A stretch of 64,000 nt of DNA, taken from assembly GCA_000952975.1 (NCBI GenBank), contig LM997412.1, positions 1,426,001-1,490,000 on the forward strand. The letters are read 5' to 3'. Position numbers and translations under genes: made by a program. Shown in pieces: positions 1 to 8,723 of this stretch (positions are counted from its first letter, which is position 1; every line of letters starts with the position of its first letter). The notes below the pieces were generated by a model that had not been told where the DNA came from, did no database searches, and saw only the letters and a list, made by a program, of their open reading frames with translations. This DNA comes from Peptoniphilus sp. ING2-D1G (GTDB lineage Bacteria > Bacillota > Clostridia > Tissierellales > Peptoniphilaceae).

Positions 1-58
1 CACTGTAAAAACTTGTGAATTTTACAGGTTTTTGAATTGTATTATTCCCTTGTTCCAT
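1..58 (-). CDS. Peptide ABC transporter permease, DppC/OppC-like (N-terminal fragment, cut by window edge)
   Basis: Only the first 19 codons lie in the window (MEQGNNTIQKPVKFTSFYS), so the product call rests mainly on context. The ATG begins one base after the stop of the upstream DppB-like permease, the usual arrangement for the second inner-membrane permease of a dipeptide/oligopeptide importer. A polar N-terminal stretch before the first membrane helix is typical of DppC/OppC. No domain motif is visible in so short a piece; DppD/F ATPases would be expected beyond the left edge. Confidence 0.6.
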   Translation of the reverse strand, partial: MEQGNNTIQKPVKFTSFYS

Positions 59-59
59 A

Positions 60-992
60 TCAGCTGTCTCCCTTTGTAATTCTTATTCTCGGGTCTATAA
101 AGCTGTAAGCCAAATCTATTAACAAATTGGCTATTACAAAAATCACCGCAATGTATACCGTACAGCCTTGTATTACGGGTATATCTCTCTTCATAATTCC
201 CTCTACCAGTAGTTTTCCTATTCCATTAATGGCAAAAACGGTCTCAACAAGCACCGATCCTCCGAGGATATTTTTAATAAGTGTACCCATATAAGTAAGT
301 ATGGGAATTGCCGCATTTTTAAGTCCGTGGACAAGTACTATCTTTTTTTCTTTTACACCCTTAGCTCTTGCCGTTCTTATATAATCCTTATTAAGCGCAT
401 CAAGCATATTTGTCCTTGTAAGTCTTGCAAGAGACGCTCCATAAATCATTCCCAATGAAATTGTAGGTAATATATAGTGTAATCCTGATTTTAATCCTGA
501 AATCGGAAGCATTTTCAGTTTAAGCCCAAATATAAGTTGAAGCACCATAGCCAAAAAGAAAGAAGGCATAGCCATTCCCAAGGTTGAAATAAACATTATT
601 ATTTTATCTAAAATTTTCCCTCGAAATACAGCTGCAAGCAATCCCATAACAAGCCCGAATACAATTGAAAATATAAGCACAAAAAGAGAAAGAGTTCCCG
701 TTACTTTAAATCCTCTTGCCAGAAGAGTGCTAACAGGAAGCTTTTGAAAATAGGAGTTGCCAAAATCTCCCACTGCCGCACTTTTTACAAATCTTATATA
801 CTGCTCCGGATAAGAATCGTTAAGACCCATTTGTTCTCTTATACGCTCTATAGTCGCCGCATCCGCTTTTTTCTCCATCATTACAGCCACCGGATCGCCC
901 GGTGCCACATTTACCATTATAAAGGTAAGAAGTGTAACACCTACAAGCACCACAACAGTCTGCAATAATCTGTTGATTAAATATCTGCTCAA
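60..992 (-). CDS. Peptide ABC transporter permease, DppB/OppB-like
   Basis: This 310-residue inner-membrane protein is one of two channel subunits of a dipeptide/oligopeptide importer. It has the family's N-terminal helix (residues about 8-30) followed by the APGDP motif, then five further hydrophobic segments. The cytoplasmic loop 'DYIRTARAKGVKEKKI' (about residues 200-215) matches the EAA loop that docks on the ATPase. Length is normal for DppB. The start is TTG with AGAGGTG five bases upstream; no better ATG exists. It lies 82 bases downstream of the binding-protein gene and one base before the next permease, so it is part of the same operon. The substrate cannot be told beyond the peptide/nickel family. 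Confidence 0.9.
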   Translation of the reverse strand: MSRYLINRLLQTVVVLVGVTLLTFIMVNVAPGDPVAVMMEKKADAATIERIREQMGLNDSYPEQYIRFVKSAAVGDFGNSYFQKLPVSTLLARGFKVTGTLSLFVLIFSIVFGLVMGLLAAVFRGKILDKIIMFISTLGMAMPSFFLAMVLQLIFGLKLKMLPISGLKSGLHYILPTISLGMIYGASLARLTRTNMLDALNKDYIRTARAKGVKEKKIVLVHGLKNAAIPILTYMGTLIKNILGGSVLVETVFAINGIGKLLVEGIMKRDIPVIQGCTVYIAVIFVIANLLIDLAYSFIDPRIRITKGDS

Positions 993-1022
993 ATTTGCAC
1001 CTCTGCTTAAATAAATCTCTCA

Positions 1023-1062
1023 AATATAAATCAATCCCCTAAACGGGGATATGATTTATATT
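1023..1062 (-). promoter_or_regulatory. Intercistronic hairpin between binding protein and permease
   Basis: A long imperfect inverted repeat fills the gap between the two genes: 1023-1039 pairs with 1045-1062 around the loop TAAAC, with a CCCC/GGGG core and an AT-rich lower stem. No T-run follows on the minus strand, so it is not a strong terminator. Similar hairpins after binding-protein genes partly stop transcription or protect the upstream mRNA, which gives more binding protein than permease; that role is inferred here. Confidence 0.6.
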
Positions 1063-1074
1063 ATTAATCTTGTT

Positions 1075-2697
1075 TTATTTTACTATATCTGCATTTTTAA
1101 ATCTTATCATTGAGTCGAAATATTCTACTCCTTGAAGTTCAGGTGCTTTCAGGTAATAGAATATAGGATTATAAAGCGGCACTGTAGCTACTTTATCTTC
1201 AACTAATATTTTTTCAAGTTTTTGATATACCGGTAATCTTTCCTCTTCAGGTAAAGATCTTCCTTGAATCATAAGTTCATCCGATTCAGGGTCATTCCAA
1301 TTAGATGAGAATAATTGAGAGCCTTCTGAATAGAAGAATGTGTAGGTAAAGTTGTCAGGATCCGGCATATCTTTGTACCATGTAAGTATCGGGCATTGAA
1401 CTTCTCCAGATTTACGAATATCAACATAAGTCGCTTGATCGACTAAGTTTATCTTCAAATTGATGTTTGAAGCTTTTAATTGTTCTTGCAATACTACTGC
1501 AATATCGGCAGCTTCATCTTTTTCAACTACATAAGTTTCAAGATCTATTCCATCCGGGAAACCCGCTTGTGTTAAAAGTTCCTTAGCTTTTTCCGGATCG
1601 TATTTATTTGCTTCTCTATCTTCAGGATATGCCATTATTCCGGGAGGTATAATACTCTTTGCAGGAACTGCGTTTCCTTGAAGATAATTATCTATTATAG
1701 CGTCTTTATCAATTGCATAGGATATGGCTTGACGAACTGTTTGATTGTCAAGTGGCGGCATATTCACATTAAGATTAAGTGAAATTATACCCATCAATTC
1801 ATTTCTTACCAATTGATCTTTAAATTCATCTGTCTTATAGGGTTCTACCATTTTAGTTTCAACTTGAACCATGTTGAGGTTTCCGGCTTCATATTCCATG
1901 GCGCTTGTGTTTGCGTCCATGTTATAGATATAAAGCTCATCGACCTTTGCCGGTTCTCCATGATAATCATCGTATCTGAGTGCATGCATATAGTCTTTTC
2001 CTACAAATTCTTCAAGTTTGAAGGGACCTGTTCCTATGAAGGTTTCAATACCCCACTTATCACCTGCAGCTTCGCAGGCATCCTTAGGATAAATCATGTT
2101 TTGTTCACAGGATAACACACTTAGGAAAGGTGCATAGGGCATTTCAAGCTCAATAGTGAAATTATAGTCGTCAATTACTGTAAATCCCGACAAAGTATCA
2201 GCTTTGCCTTCAAGCATGTCCTTAGCTCCCTTTATCATATCCACAAGCCAAGTATTCAAGTTTTGTGTTTCAGGATTGAAAATTCTGTTGAAAGTAAATT
2301 CTACATCCTTACTTGTAAGTTCTGTTCCGTCGTGAAATTTAATTCCCTTAGCCAATTTAAAATTGTAAATCTTTCCGTCTTCAGTAGTGGGCATCTCTTC
2401 CAACAGAAGAGGTTTTAATTCGTTATTTTCGTCATATTGCAAAAGAGGTTCACAAATATTTCGTGCAGGCAATATTACATCTGTCGTCGTATATTTATGT
2501 ACATCAAGAGAATCCATATCCGGATATTGTGATGCATATTTTATGATTTTCGCTTCACCGCTATCTGCAGATTCTTGCGAATTTGTTCCTGTGCCACTTG
2601 TGTTTCCTCCTGTGTTTTCTGCTTTATTTCCTCCGCATGCCGTAAGTAAAAACATCAGTGCAAATAATAAAGTTAATTTCTTATATAAATTTTTCAT
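1075..2697 (-). CDS. Peptide ABC transporter substrate-binding lipoprotein (SBP family 5)
   Basis: This 540-residue lipoprotein captures peptides or related ligands at the cell surface for the importer encoded downstream. Residues 1-20 form a signal peptide ending in the lipobox LTAC, with Cys21 the predicted lipidation site, followed by a Gly/Asn/Ser-rich linker. The mature part shows family-5 features: an N-terminal lobe with 'KFHDGTELTSKDVEFTFNR' (about residue 122), and 'VRQAISYAIDKDAI' and 'DPEKAKELLTQAGFPDG' in the C-terminal half. Length matches OppA/DppA proteins. The ATG has AGGAGG five bases upstream and a near-perfect promoter. First gene of the operon. Ligand specificity is not readable. 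Confidence 0.92.
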   Translation of the reverse strand: MKNLYKKLTLLFALMFLLTACGGNKAENTGGNTSGTGTNSQESADSGEAKIIKYASQYPDMDSLDVHKYTTTDVILPARNICEPLLQYDENNELKPLLLEEMPTTEDGKIYNFKLAKGIKFHDGTELTSKDVEFTFNRIFNPETQNLNTWLVDMIKGAKDMLEGKADTLSGFTVIDDYNFTIELEMPYAPFLSVLSCEQNMIYPKDACEAAGDKWGIETFIGTGPFKLEEFVGKDYMHALRYDDYHGEPAKVDELYIYNMDANTSAMEYEAGNLNMVQVETKMVEPYKTDEFKDQLVRNELMGIISLNLNVNMPPLDNQTVRQAISYAIDKDAIIDNYLQGNAVPAKSIIPPGIMAYPEDREANKYDPEKAKELLTQAGFPDGIDLETYVVEKDEAADIAVVLQEQLKASNINLKINLVDQATYVDIRKSGEVQCPILTWYKDMPDPDNFTYTFFYSEGSQLFSSNWNDPESDELMIQGRSLPEEERLPVYQKLEKILVEDKVATVPLYNPIFYYLKAPELQGVEYFDSMIRFKNADIVK

Positions 2698-2749
2698 TTT
2701 TTTCCTCCTTTAAAATAATTTTGGTGTAATTAGCTAAAGTGTTTTTCTA

Positions 2750-2778
2750 ATTATAATCTTACCTCAAAATTTTGTCAA
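2750..2778 (-). promoter_or_regulatory. Sigma-A promoter of the peptide-importer operon
   Basis: On the minus strand TTGACA (2778-2773) is followed after exactly 17 bases by TATAAT (2755-2750). Both hexamers are consensus. The start of transcription would fall about 45 bases upstream of the binding-protein ATG. Confidence 0.85.
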
Positions 2779-2857
2779 GATTCTATATGGAGAATTTAAT
2801 TTTATATTATAGGATTTTCATTGATTTTTTTCAATTATTTTACCTATGCTTTTGCCG

Positions 2858-3298
2858 TTATTTCAATTCCAATTCCATTTTTATATGCTCTATGCCGTCT
2901 TCAAAGAAGGGAGATGAAATTTGTTTAAACCCAACTTTTTCATATAGAGTTCGTGCGTAGGTTTGTGCTTCAAGCTCTATGGATTCACCCTTTAAATCGT
3001 CCTTTGTAAATTCAATCGACCTTTGTAACAGTCTGCTTGCAAACCCCTTTCTTCTCTGCATGGAAATCACTCTTCCGATATGATATCTGTTTTTTATTTC
3101 AGCATCTTCAAACAATCTCAAATAAGCTTTGATTTCTCCATCATCTTTAAAGTAGATGTGGTATGCCTCTTCATCTATTTCGTCAATTTCTCGATAGGGG
3201 CATTGTTGTTCCACAACAAACACATCAACTCTCATTTTATAAAGCTCGTGCAGTTCAAATGCATTGAAATCTTTCATTTTTTTTATAAAAAGCTCCAT
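2858..3298 (-). CDS. GNAT acetyltransferase, ElaA family
   Basis: A 146-residue GNAT-fold protein predicted to transfer an acetyl group from acetyl-CoA to an unknown amine. The N-terminal half 'LYKMRVDVFVVEQQCPY.EID..D' (about residues 20-45) is the signature of the ElaA subgroup. 'IGRVISMQRRKGFASRLLQ' (about 74-92) is the acetyl-CoA pyrophosphate loop with a variant R/Q-x-x-G-x-A pattern, and 'YARTLYEKVGFKQIS' is the C-terminal GNAT motif. AAGGAG precedes the ATG. It stands alone on the minus strand between the importer promoter and the XRE gene. No partner suggests the substrate. Confidence 0.85.
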   Translation of the reverse strand: MELFIKKMKDFNAFELHELYKMRVDVFVVEQQCPYREIDEIDEEAYHIYFKDDGEIKAYLRLFEDAEIKNRYHIGRVISMQRRKGFASRLLQRSIEFTKDDLKGESIELEAQTYARTLYEKVGFKQISSPFFEDGIEHIKMELELK

Positions 3299-3409
3299 AT
3301 GATCTCCTTTATTCCTTTATTTTTATAAATAATATCATAAAGTCAAGCATATGGAGCTTAAATTTCCTTAATTTGTAAAATTACTTAAAGTTTCCGAAGG
3401 AAAAATATT

Positions 3410-4405
3410 TTAAATTTCATTTCCTCCCCTTAATATTGCGGCAATTTTAATAATTACCACATAGAGCACTCCTGCAATAGGCCAAACTATCCAGGTAAAT
3501 CCCCAATTAGAAGTATAAAAACTCCATGCAAGATAAATTAAAGTTGCAATTATCCAATATAGTTCTGAAAGTGCTTCATTTTTTCTATTCTCAAATTTCT
3601 TTTCTTCTGTGTAATCTCCCTCTTCCAAAATTTTGTCATAACCGGAATTTATACCGATTGCGCTTACAAGCATAAAAGTTCCCATAGCAACCATAATCAG
3701 AAGCAAAACAACACATAAAATTTGAACTGTACTTGATAATCCCAAAGCTCCCGATATTATCAAGGGTAACGCACACAGTATATACAGAGCTACACTCGTG
3801 ATTGTGGCTTTTTCATGATAGGGTCTGAATTTTTCTTTTTTTGCTTCGGCAATGCCCGCTATTCCGTATTCCAGTTCAAAATCTTCATCTTCAAAGTATT
3901 CGTACTGTTTCATTTTCATCGAAAATCTTATAAATATTGTCACAGCTGTTGTAATCATCAAAAATAATGCCACTAACCCGATGGTTTGAGCGATATTTAC
4001 TCCTATATCTATTATTTTCTCCTCTGATAGATGATTGAGCAATATTAAAAGTGCCGGACTGAGTATACATAGAACAATTCCCATTGCAATAGCCTTTGCA
4101 TGTTTTTCGTTAAATTCCATGAATGCATTTGCTTCTTCAAGAGTTACTCTTCTTAAGTTTTCATCCCTTGATGTCAAAGTGTATTCTTCATCCTTTGCCA
4201 CTATGCCCACTTCATCCTTAAGCAAGTAATCGGTGCTTACTCCGAAAACTTCAGACATCAATATTATTCTTTCAATATCGGGAATTGACGTTCCGCTTTC
4301 CCATTTTGAAATAGATTGTCTGGATACATTTAATTTGTATGCCAAATCTTCCTGTGACCAACCATTTTCTTTTCTGTGTTTTAATATTTTTTCTGCTAAT
4401 ATCAT
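3410..4405 (-). CDS. XRE-family DNA-binding membrane protein
   Basis: This 331-residue protein joins a helix-turn-helix domain to a membrane domain. Residues 5-60 are a Cro/C1-type HTH, with 'SQEDLAYKLNVSRQSISKWE' carrying the recognition helix. Residues from about 105 hold six hydrophobic segments, the last near 305-325, with a charged loop (EYFEDEDFELEYG) between the second and third. Such fusions are common in Firmicutes and are thought to tie transcription to an envelope signal. AAGGAG precedes the ATG. Its promoter carries two palindromes (4482-4495 and 4504-4516), so autoregulation is likely. The signal and targets are unknown. Confidence 0.85.
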   Translation of the reverse strand: MILAEKILKHRKENGWSQEDLAYKLNVSRQSISKWESGTSIPDIERIILMSEVFGVSTDYLLKDEVGIVAKDEEYTLTSRDENLRRVTLEEANAFMEFNEKHAKAIAMGIVLCILSPALLILLNHLSEEKIIDIGVNIAQTIGLVALFLMITTAVTIFIRFSMKMKQYEYFEDEDFELEYGIAGIAEAKKEKFRPYHEKATITSVALYILCALPLIISGALGLSSTVQILCVVLLLIMVAMGTFMLVSAIGINSGYDKILEEGDYTEEKKFENRKNEALSELYWIIATLIYLAWSFYTSNWGFTWIVWPIAGVLYVVIIKIAAILRGGNEI

Positions 4406-4477
4406 AATTAACTCCTTTCATAACTCTATGACATTTCTTTCTTCTCGGGTCAATATTAGCAAAATCATAAGTTGCAT

Positions 4478-4516
4478 TCTATAAAGCCGGCTTTAAAGTT
4501 TGTCAACCTTAGGTTG
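4478..4516 (-). promoter_or_regulatory. Promoter with two palindromic operators upstream of the XRE gene
   Basis: Minus-strand TTGACA (4506-4501) and TATAGA (4483-4478) are 17 bases apart. The palindrome CAACCTTAGGTTG (4504-4516) overlaps the -35 box, and a perfect 14-base palindrome TAAAGCCGGCTTTA (4482-4495) fills the spacer into the -10 box. Either could be the site of the XRE protein encoded 70 bases downstream. Confidence 0.65.
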
Positions 4517-4758
4517 CAAATGTGATAATTTCAAGGACTTGTCTTTACATTGAGTTTTTTATAATGTTTTAGTTTTTCGGTAAATTTTTATACCGATACA
4601 ATTATACTATAAATGCACCTTGAATTTTTAAAAGTGCTAAGTTTTACATATCTTTATAAATTTTTTTTAGAAAATTCACTTGTATATCACTACAAATAAA
4701 AAACTTCTTCCATTATGCTCGACACCGGGTGAGCGCCCGAAAACCTTTGTTTCGCAAT
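4517..4758. other. Intergenic stretch without a gene
   Basis: No supported reading frame is seen between the XRE promoter and the terminator at 4759. It contains a small CGGTA/TACCG inverted repeat (4578-4582 with 4591-4595) and a GC-rich patch near 4728-4740 (CGGGTGAGCGCCCG) that could fold into a short stem. Neither has a recognisable role. Confidence 0.5.
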
Positions 4759-4800
4759 AAAAAACTCCCCTTAAAATAGGATTGTATCCAAAGGGGTGTT
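4759..4800 (-). terminator. Rho-independent terminator after the GT4 gene
   Basis: The arms 4763-4772 and 4791-4800 pair with one mismatch around a CCCCTT/AAGGGG core, with a small inner GGAT/ATCC stem in the loop. On the minus strand the hairpin is followed by six T. It lies just past the stop of the glycosyltransferase gene. Confidence 0.75.
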
Positions 4801-4827
4801 TCAAAATCAAATCATCTTTATGTAATT

Positions 4828-5832
4828 TTACGCGAGCTTTTTAAAATCATAAATTTTTTTAAGTTCTTTTGCTATATTCTTCAAATCTCTTGTCAATGCC
4901 AATTCATATCCTTTTTCAGTGAGATTTGGAAGTTTACCTTCAATTATAAGCTCGATTTTATTTTTAAATTCTTCTAAGGCTTTCGCTTTATAGCTGTTCA
5001 CTCCATTTTTCAGCCAATTTTCAAAAACGGGAATATCTCTTACCAAAATCGGTGTTTTTGAGGCTAAAGCTTCCAAAAGTACGATACCTTCCGTTTCTTC
5101 ATGTGTTAAAAACAAAAATAAATCCGAGCCTGCATAGGCATCTCTCAACTCTTCTTTGTTCACATATCCGGGAAAATGAAGATTGGGAAGTTCTGTTTCA
5201 AGAGCAGCCTTTACCTCCTTTGTAACGATGGCGGGACTTGTGTATCCGAACCAATAAAATTCATATTGAGGAAGTTCCTTTGCCAGCTCAACAAATTCGA
5301 TAATTCCCTTTCTTTCAATATAATGTCCTGCCGACATTACCACCTTCGCATCGGGAGATATTCCGTATTTTTCTCTAAATCTTCTTTTATTTTCTTTATC
5401 ATGTTCATAAAATTCAACGTCTATTCCGTTGGATAGACTGATTATAGGTTTTTTGATGTTTTTATAGCTTTTCAAAAGCTTTTTTGAATATTCGGTGGGT
5501 GTGATTATCACATCTCCCGAATTGTAGCAAAGGCTTATCCACGCTTTAAATATGGGGGCGAGCAAATTGGAGCCCACAAAGGATTCTTTAAAGTCTTCTT
5601 CTGTTGAATGTGCATAGTAAACTACGGGAATTTTTCTTTTTTTCGATTTAAGACTGGTATAAAGAGATTCGGGAAAGACCGTATTTATTTGCACAATATC
5701 AAAATCGTCATTGGAGTCTGTGGTGTATTTTATTCCCAAGCTGTCCAAGGCTTTTTTTTGATGTTCAATCGCCTTTCCCACCCCGCTTTTATCTATCAAT
5801 TTTTGATTTTTCGTATATAGTAAAACTTTCAT
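4828..5832 (-). CDS. Glycosyltransferase family 4 (glycolipid-type)
   Basis: A 334-residue GT-B glycosyltransferase. Residues 1-15 start with the Rossmann strand 'MKVLLYTKN'. 'VVYYAHSTEEDF' (about 75-86) is the acceptor-side loop. 'KVVMSAGHYIERKGI' (about 172-186) opens the nucleotide-sugar domain, and 'ETEGIVLLEALASKTP' near residue 258 is the GT4 E-x7-E region. The closest match I recall is the family of mono- and diglucosyl-diacylglycerol synthases, so membrane glycolipid synthesis is the best guess. The ATG at 5832 is chosen because GGTGGGAG sits just before it; the frame runs upstream without a better site. The stop of the VTT gene is 8 bases upstream, so the two are co-transcribed. Confidence 0.82.
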   Translation of the reverse strand: MKVLLYTKNQKLIDKSGVGKAIEHQKKALDSLGIKYTTDSNDDFDIVQINTVFPESLYTSLKSKKRKIPVVYYAHSTEEDFKESFVGSNLLAPIFKAWISLCYNSGDVIITPTEYSKKLLKSYKNIKKPIISLSNGIDVEFYEHDKENKRRFREKYGISPDAKVVMSAGHYIERKGIIEFVELAKELPQYEFYWFGYTSPAIVTKEVKAALETELPNLHFPGYVNKEELRDAYAGSDLFLFLTHEETEGIVLLEALASKTPILVRDIPVFENWLKNGVNSYKAKALEEFKNKIELIIEGKLPNLTEKGYELALTRDLKNIAKELKKIYDFKKLA

Positions 5833-5840
5833 ACTCCCAC

Positions 5841-6446
5841 CTATTTTATAAAGGATGTCATATAATTTGTAAGGAAGCTTAGTCCAAAGGTATAACAGGC
5901 AAGAGACAGCGGTTTGCCCAGCAGTATTATGGGAACGAAGGTTTCCAGTTTCATCTTGGTGGTTCCCGCCAGATAGCATAAAAAATCATCAGGAGCTAAT
6001 GGGAAAAATATTGCCAGAGTAAAAAAACCGACAAATTCCTTGGTTAACCCTATTTTTCTGTACTTAGCCACGGTTTTTTCCTTAAACAAAAGTTTCAGAA
6101 CACCCACTCCATATTTTTTGGCTATTAAAAAGGCTATGATGGAACCTATGGAGATTCCTATATAATTGTATATAAATCCCTTTAAAGGACCGAAGAGCAA
6201 GACACTTACAACCAATCCCATGGCAAGGGGCACAACGGGAATTACCACTTGCAACGCTTGAAGAGCGATCATCACCAAGGGAGCTAAAATTCCAAATTTA
6301 AGCAAAAAACTTGCAAGTTCATCTTCAGAAGTGAATAAATTGATTTTAAATCCATAGTACAAAAACCCTAAACAAAGTATAGTGGATATTACAGCTACAA
6401 CATTCAACCAATACTTCGTATCAAATTTACCTTGAGTTTTATCCAC
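5841..6446 (-). CDS. VTT-domain (TVP38/DedA-like) membrane protein
   Basis: A 201-residue polytopic membrane protein of the VTT/DedA superfamily, members of which move lipids across or maintain the cytoplasmic membrane. It has about five hydrophobic segments. The central VTT signature is visible as 'FGPLKGFIYNYIGISIGSII' (about residues 86-105) and the re-entrant motif 'FFPLAPDDFLCYLAGTTKM' (about 147-165). Immediately downstream is a glycolipid-type glycosyltransferase, which suggests the pair works on membrane lipids; that link is inferred from position only. Confidence 0.85.
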   Translation of the reverse strand: MDKTQGKFDTKYWLNVVAVISTILCLGFLYYGFKINLFTSEDELASFLLKFGILAPLVMIALQALQVVIPVVPLAMGLVVSVLLFGPLKGFIYNYIGISIGSIIAFLIAKKYGVGVLKLLFKEKTVAKYRKIGLTKEFVGFFTLAIFFPLAPDDFLCYLAGTTKMKLETFVPIILLGKPLSLACYTFGLSFLTNYMTSFIK

Positions 6447-6560
6447 AACGCTTCTCCTTTCTTATTATTCTGTATTTTATTATAATCCATATATGTTTAG
6501 ATTCTATAAAAATATAATTAAGAATTTGTTAAGATTGTGTATAAATTCAGCTAATTATCC

Positions 6561-7637
6561 TTATTTTTGAAAAAACTCCTTTATTCCTTCCAACAATCTT
6601 TTATTTTCATCTTTTTCCAATATGCAAAATCTGAAATAACTTTCATTTAAATTCTTAAAGTTTGAACAATCTCTTATCACCATTCCGCCTTTAAGCAGAT
6701 GCTCTCTGAGTTCGGCTGCACTTTTCCCCTTTAGTATTTTTGAGAGTATAAAATTTCCATAGGACTTAAATACCTTGATATCATCCACCTTTTTAAGTTC
6801 CCGCTCCATAAATTGACGTTGTGAAGATATATATTCATATACCCCTTCTTGGTACTGTTTATCTAAAAAAGATTCTCGCCCCATGATATCGGCAAAAATG
6901 TTTATATTCCACAGAATTTCTTCTTTGTTTACAGCATCTTTTACAAATTTTGAACTGCTTACTCCGTATCCAAGTCTTATTCCCGGCATGGCAAAGAATT
7001 TGCTGACACCTCGCATTACAAGCAGGTTTTCATATTTATCCGTAAGAGGTATGGAAGAAAATACACCTGTATCGGTAAATTCCACATAGGTTTCGTCCAA
7101 CAAAATTTTAGTATCGGTGTTTTTTAATATTTCTTCTATTTCATCTCTTTTTAAAATTGTGCCCGTGGGATTGTTTGGATTTGTAAATACCAACATGTCG
7201 ATGCCGTATTTTTGCAACCTGTAGATTAAATCCTCCAAATCTATTTTGAATTCTTTATCTTCCATTAAATTGTAATAAAAAATTTCAGAGTTTATTTTTC
7301 TGAGTTCCCTCTCATATTCTGAATAGCAAGGAGATAAGAGCATGGCTCTTTTGGGATTAATTATCTTTATATAATCCACTATGCCTTCCGTAGTTCCGCT
7401 GAAAAGAAGTATGTTTTCAGTTTTTGCTCCTGAATAGTCCCTTATGGACTCCTTTAACCCAACATAATCCGTATCGGGATAAGTGCTGACCAAATCTATA
7501 TTTTCAATCAAATATCTCTTTGCTCTCTTGCTTGCACCCATTGGGTTTATATTTGAAGAGAAGTCGGAGATGTCCTTTAAATCAAAACCGTACTCTCTTG
7601 ATATTTCAAAAATATTTGCTCCGTGTTTATTTTTCAT
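6561..7637 (-). CDS. PLP aminotransferase/decarboxylase, CobD/HisC-like (fold type I)
   Basis: A 358-residue PLP enzyme of the histidinol-phosphate aminotransferase superfamily. The N-terminus 'HGANIF' and 'DFSSNINPMG' resembles threonine-phosphate decarboxylase CobD more than classical HisC. Visible active-site elements are 'FTNPNNPTG' (151-159), 'LLDETYVEF' with Asp181, 'VSKFFAMPGIRLGY' with PLP-binding Lys213, and Arg221. The ATG at 7637 follows GGAAAGGAAAA; an upstream extension of the frame lacks a site and runs into the divergent gene. No cobalamin or histidine genes are nearby. It could be a free-standing aminotransferase, perhaps supplying the step missing from the aro operon, but nothing in the sequence proves that. 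Confidence 0.8.
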   Translation of the reverse strand: MKNKHGANIFEISREYGFDLKDISDFSSNINPMGASKRAKRYLIENIDLVSTYPDTDYVGLKESIRDYSGAKTENILLFSGTTEGIVDYIKIINPKRAMLLSPCYSEYERELRKINSEIFYYNLMEDKEFKIDLEDLIYRLQKYGIDMLVFTNPNNPTGTILKRDEIEEILKNTDTKILLDETYVEFTDTGVFSSIPLTDKYENLLVMRGVSKFFAMPGIRLGYGVSSSKFVKDAVNKEEILWNINIFADIMGRESFLDKQYQEGVYEYISSQRQFMERELKKVDDIKVFKSYGNFILSKILKGKSAAELREHLLKGGMVIRDCSNFKNLNESYFRFCILEKDENKRLLEGIKEFFQK

Positions 7638-7696
7638 TTTAATTTTCCTTTCCCGCCAATAAGTAATATAATAATTATAACATTGAGGTGATATAA

Positions 7697-8713
7697 ATGA
7701 ATGTGTTTTTAAACGACTATAACGATTTGTGTCATGAAAAAGTACTTGAAAGAATAGCAAAGGTACATCCCAAGGGAAATATAGGCTACGGTTTTGACAC
7801 TTACTCCGAAAGGGCAAAAAATTTAATTAAGAAGGATTTAAAAAGAACAGATGTGCAAATAGAGTTTTTAAGCGGCGGCACTATTGCAAATATTGTGGCC
7901 ATTACTGCAAACCTCTTCGCCTACGAAGGAATAATATCAGCATCCACAGGTCATATCAACTCCCATGAAGCAGGCTCCATAGAAGCAACCGGCAAAAAAA
8001 TAGAATCCATTGCAACAGAAGACGGTAAGCTTAACAGCGAATTGATAAAAAGAAAATATTCGCAACTCAGCGAAGAGTTCACTGTCTTCCCAAAGCTTGT
8101 CTATATTTCTCAAACCACCGAACTGGGTTCTGTCTACACTTTAGAGGAAATCAAAGATATTTACAAAACATGCAAAGAAATCGGATGTTACTTGTACATA
8201 GACGGTGCGAGAATGGCGGTGGGTCTTGCCGCTTCAGATGTAAAAATTGAAAATCTGTGTGAAATCTGCGACATTTTTACCTTGGGAGCCACAAAAAATG
8301 GAGCCCTGTACGGAGAAGCTCTTATATTAGTAAATGAAAATTTAAAGAAAAACATCAGAAGATACATGAAGCAAAGAGGAGCCGTCCTTGCAAAGGGATT
8401 TATTTTAGGCGCTCAATTTGAAGCCCTATTTGAAGAGGGGCTTTATTATGAACTTGGCAAAATAAGCTATGAAAAAAGTCTTTATCTGGCAAGATCGCTG
8501 GAAAATATAGGTGTGGAATTCTATAAAAAGCCTGAAAGCAATCAAATCTTCATCCTTTATCCCACGGAAAAAATAAAAAAACTCGCAGAGGAAAACTCCT
8601 TTGAGGTATCTGAATATGATGAAGATAAAAAAATCCTAAGATTTGTCACCAATTACAGAACCACCGATGAAGAAATTGACGATTTGATCAAATCTTTTAA
8701 AAAAATAAATTGA
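7697..8713 (+). CDS. Low-specificity L-threonine aldolase / beta-eliminating lyase family
   Basis: This 338-residue PLP enzyme belongs to the threonine aldolase/aromatic beta-lyase family, which cleaves L-threonine or allo-threonine to glycine and acetaldehyde. Key elements are 'FLSGGTIANIVA' for cofactor phosphate binding (57-68), 'INSHEAG' (87-93) with the ring-stacking His, 'YIDGARMAVGL' with Asp169, and 'LGATKNGA' with the Schiff-base Lys200. Length is normal. GAGGTGATATAA precedes the ATG. It is divergent from the CobD-like gene, 59 bases away, so two PLP enzymes with possible threonine-derived substrates share a promoter region. A bidirectional terminator ends it. Confidence 0.88.
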   Translation: MNVFLNDYNDLCHEKVLERIAKVHPKGNIGYGFDTYSERAKNLIKKDLKRTDVQIEFLSGGTIANIVAITANLFAYEGIISASTGHINSHEAGSIEATGKKIESIATEDGKLNSELIKRKYSQLSEEFTVFPKLVYISQTTELGSVYTLEEIKDIYKTCKEIGCYLYIDGARMAVGLAASDVKIENLCEICDIFTLGATKNGALYGEALILVNENLKKNIRRYMKQRGAVLAKGFILGAQFEALFEEGLYYELGKISYEKSLYLARSLENIGVEFYKKPESNQIFILYPTEKIKKLAEENSFEVSEYDEDKKILRFVTNYRTTDEEIDDLIKSFKKIN

Positions 8714-8723
8714 ATATTATAAA

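Noticed and set aside
4700..4800. Riboswitch or small RNA in the GC-rich patch
   Set aside because: Only short stems are seen; the right part is a plain terminator and no known riboswitch core is visible.
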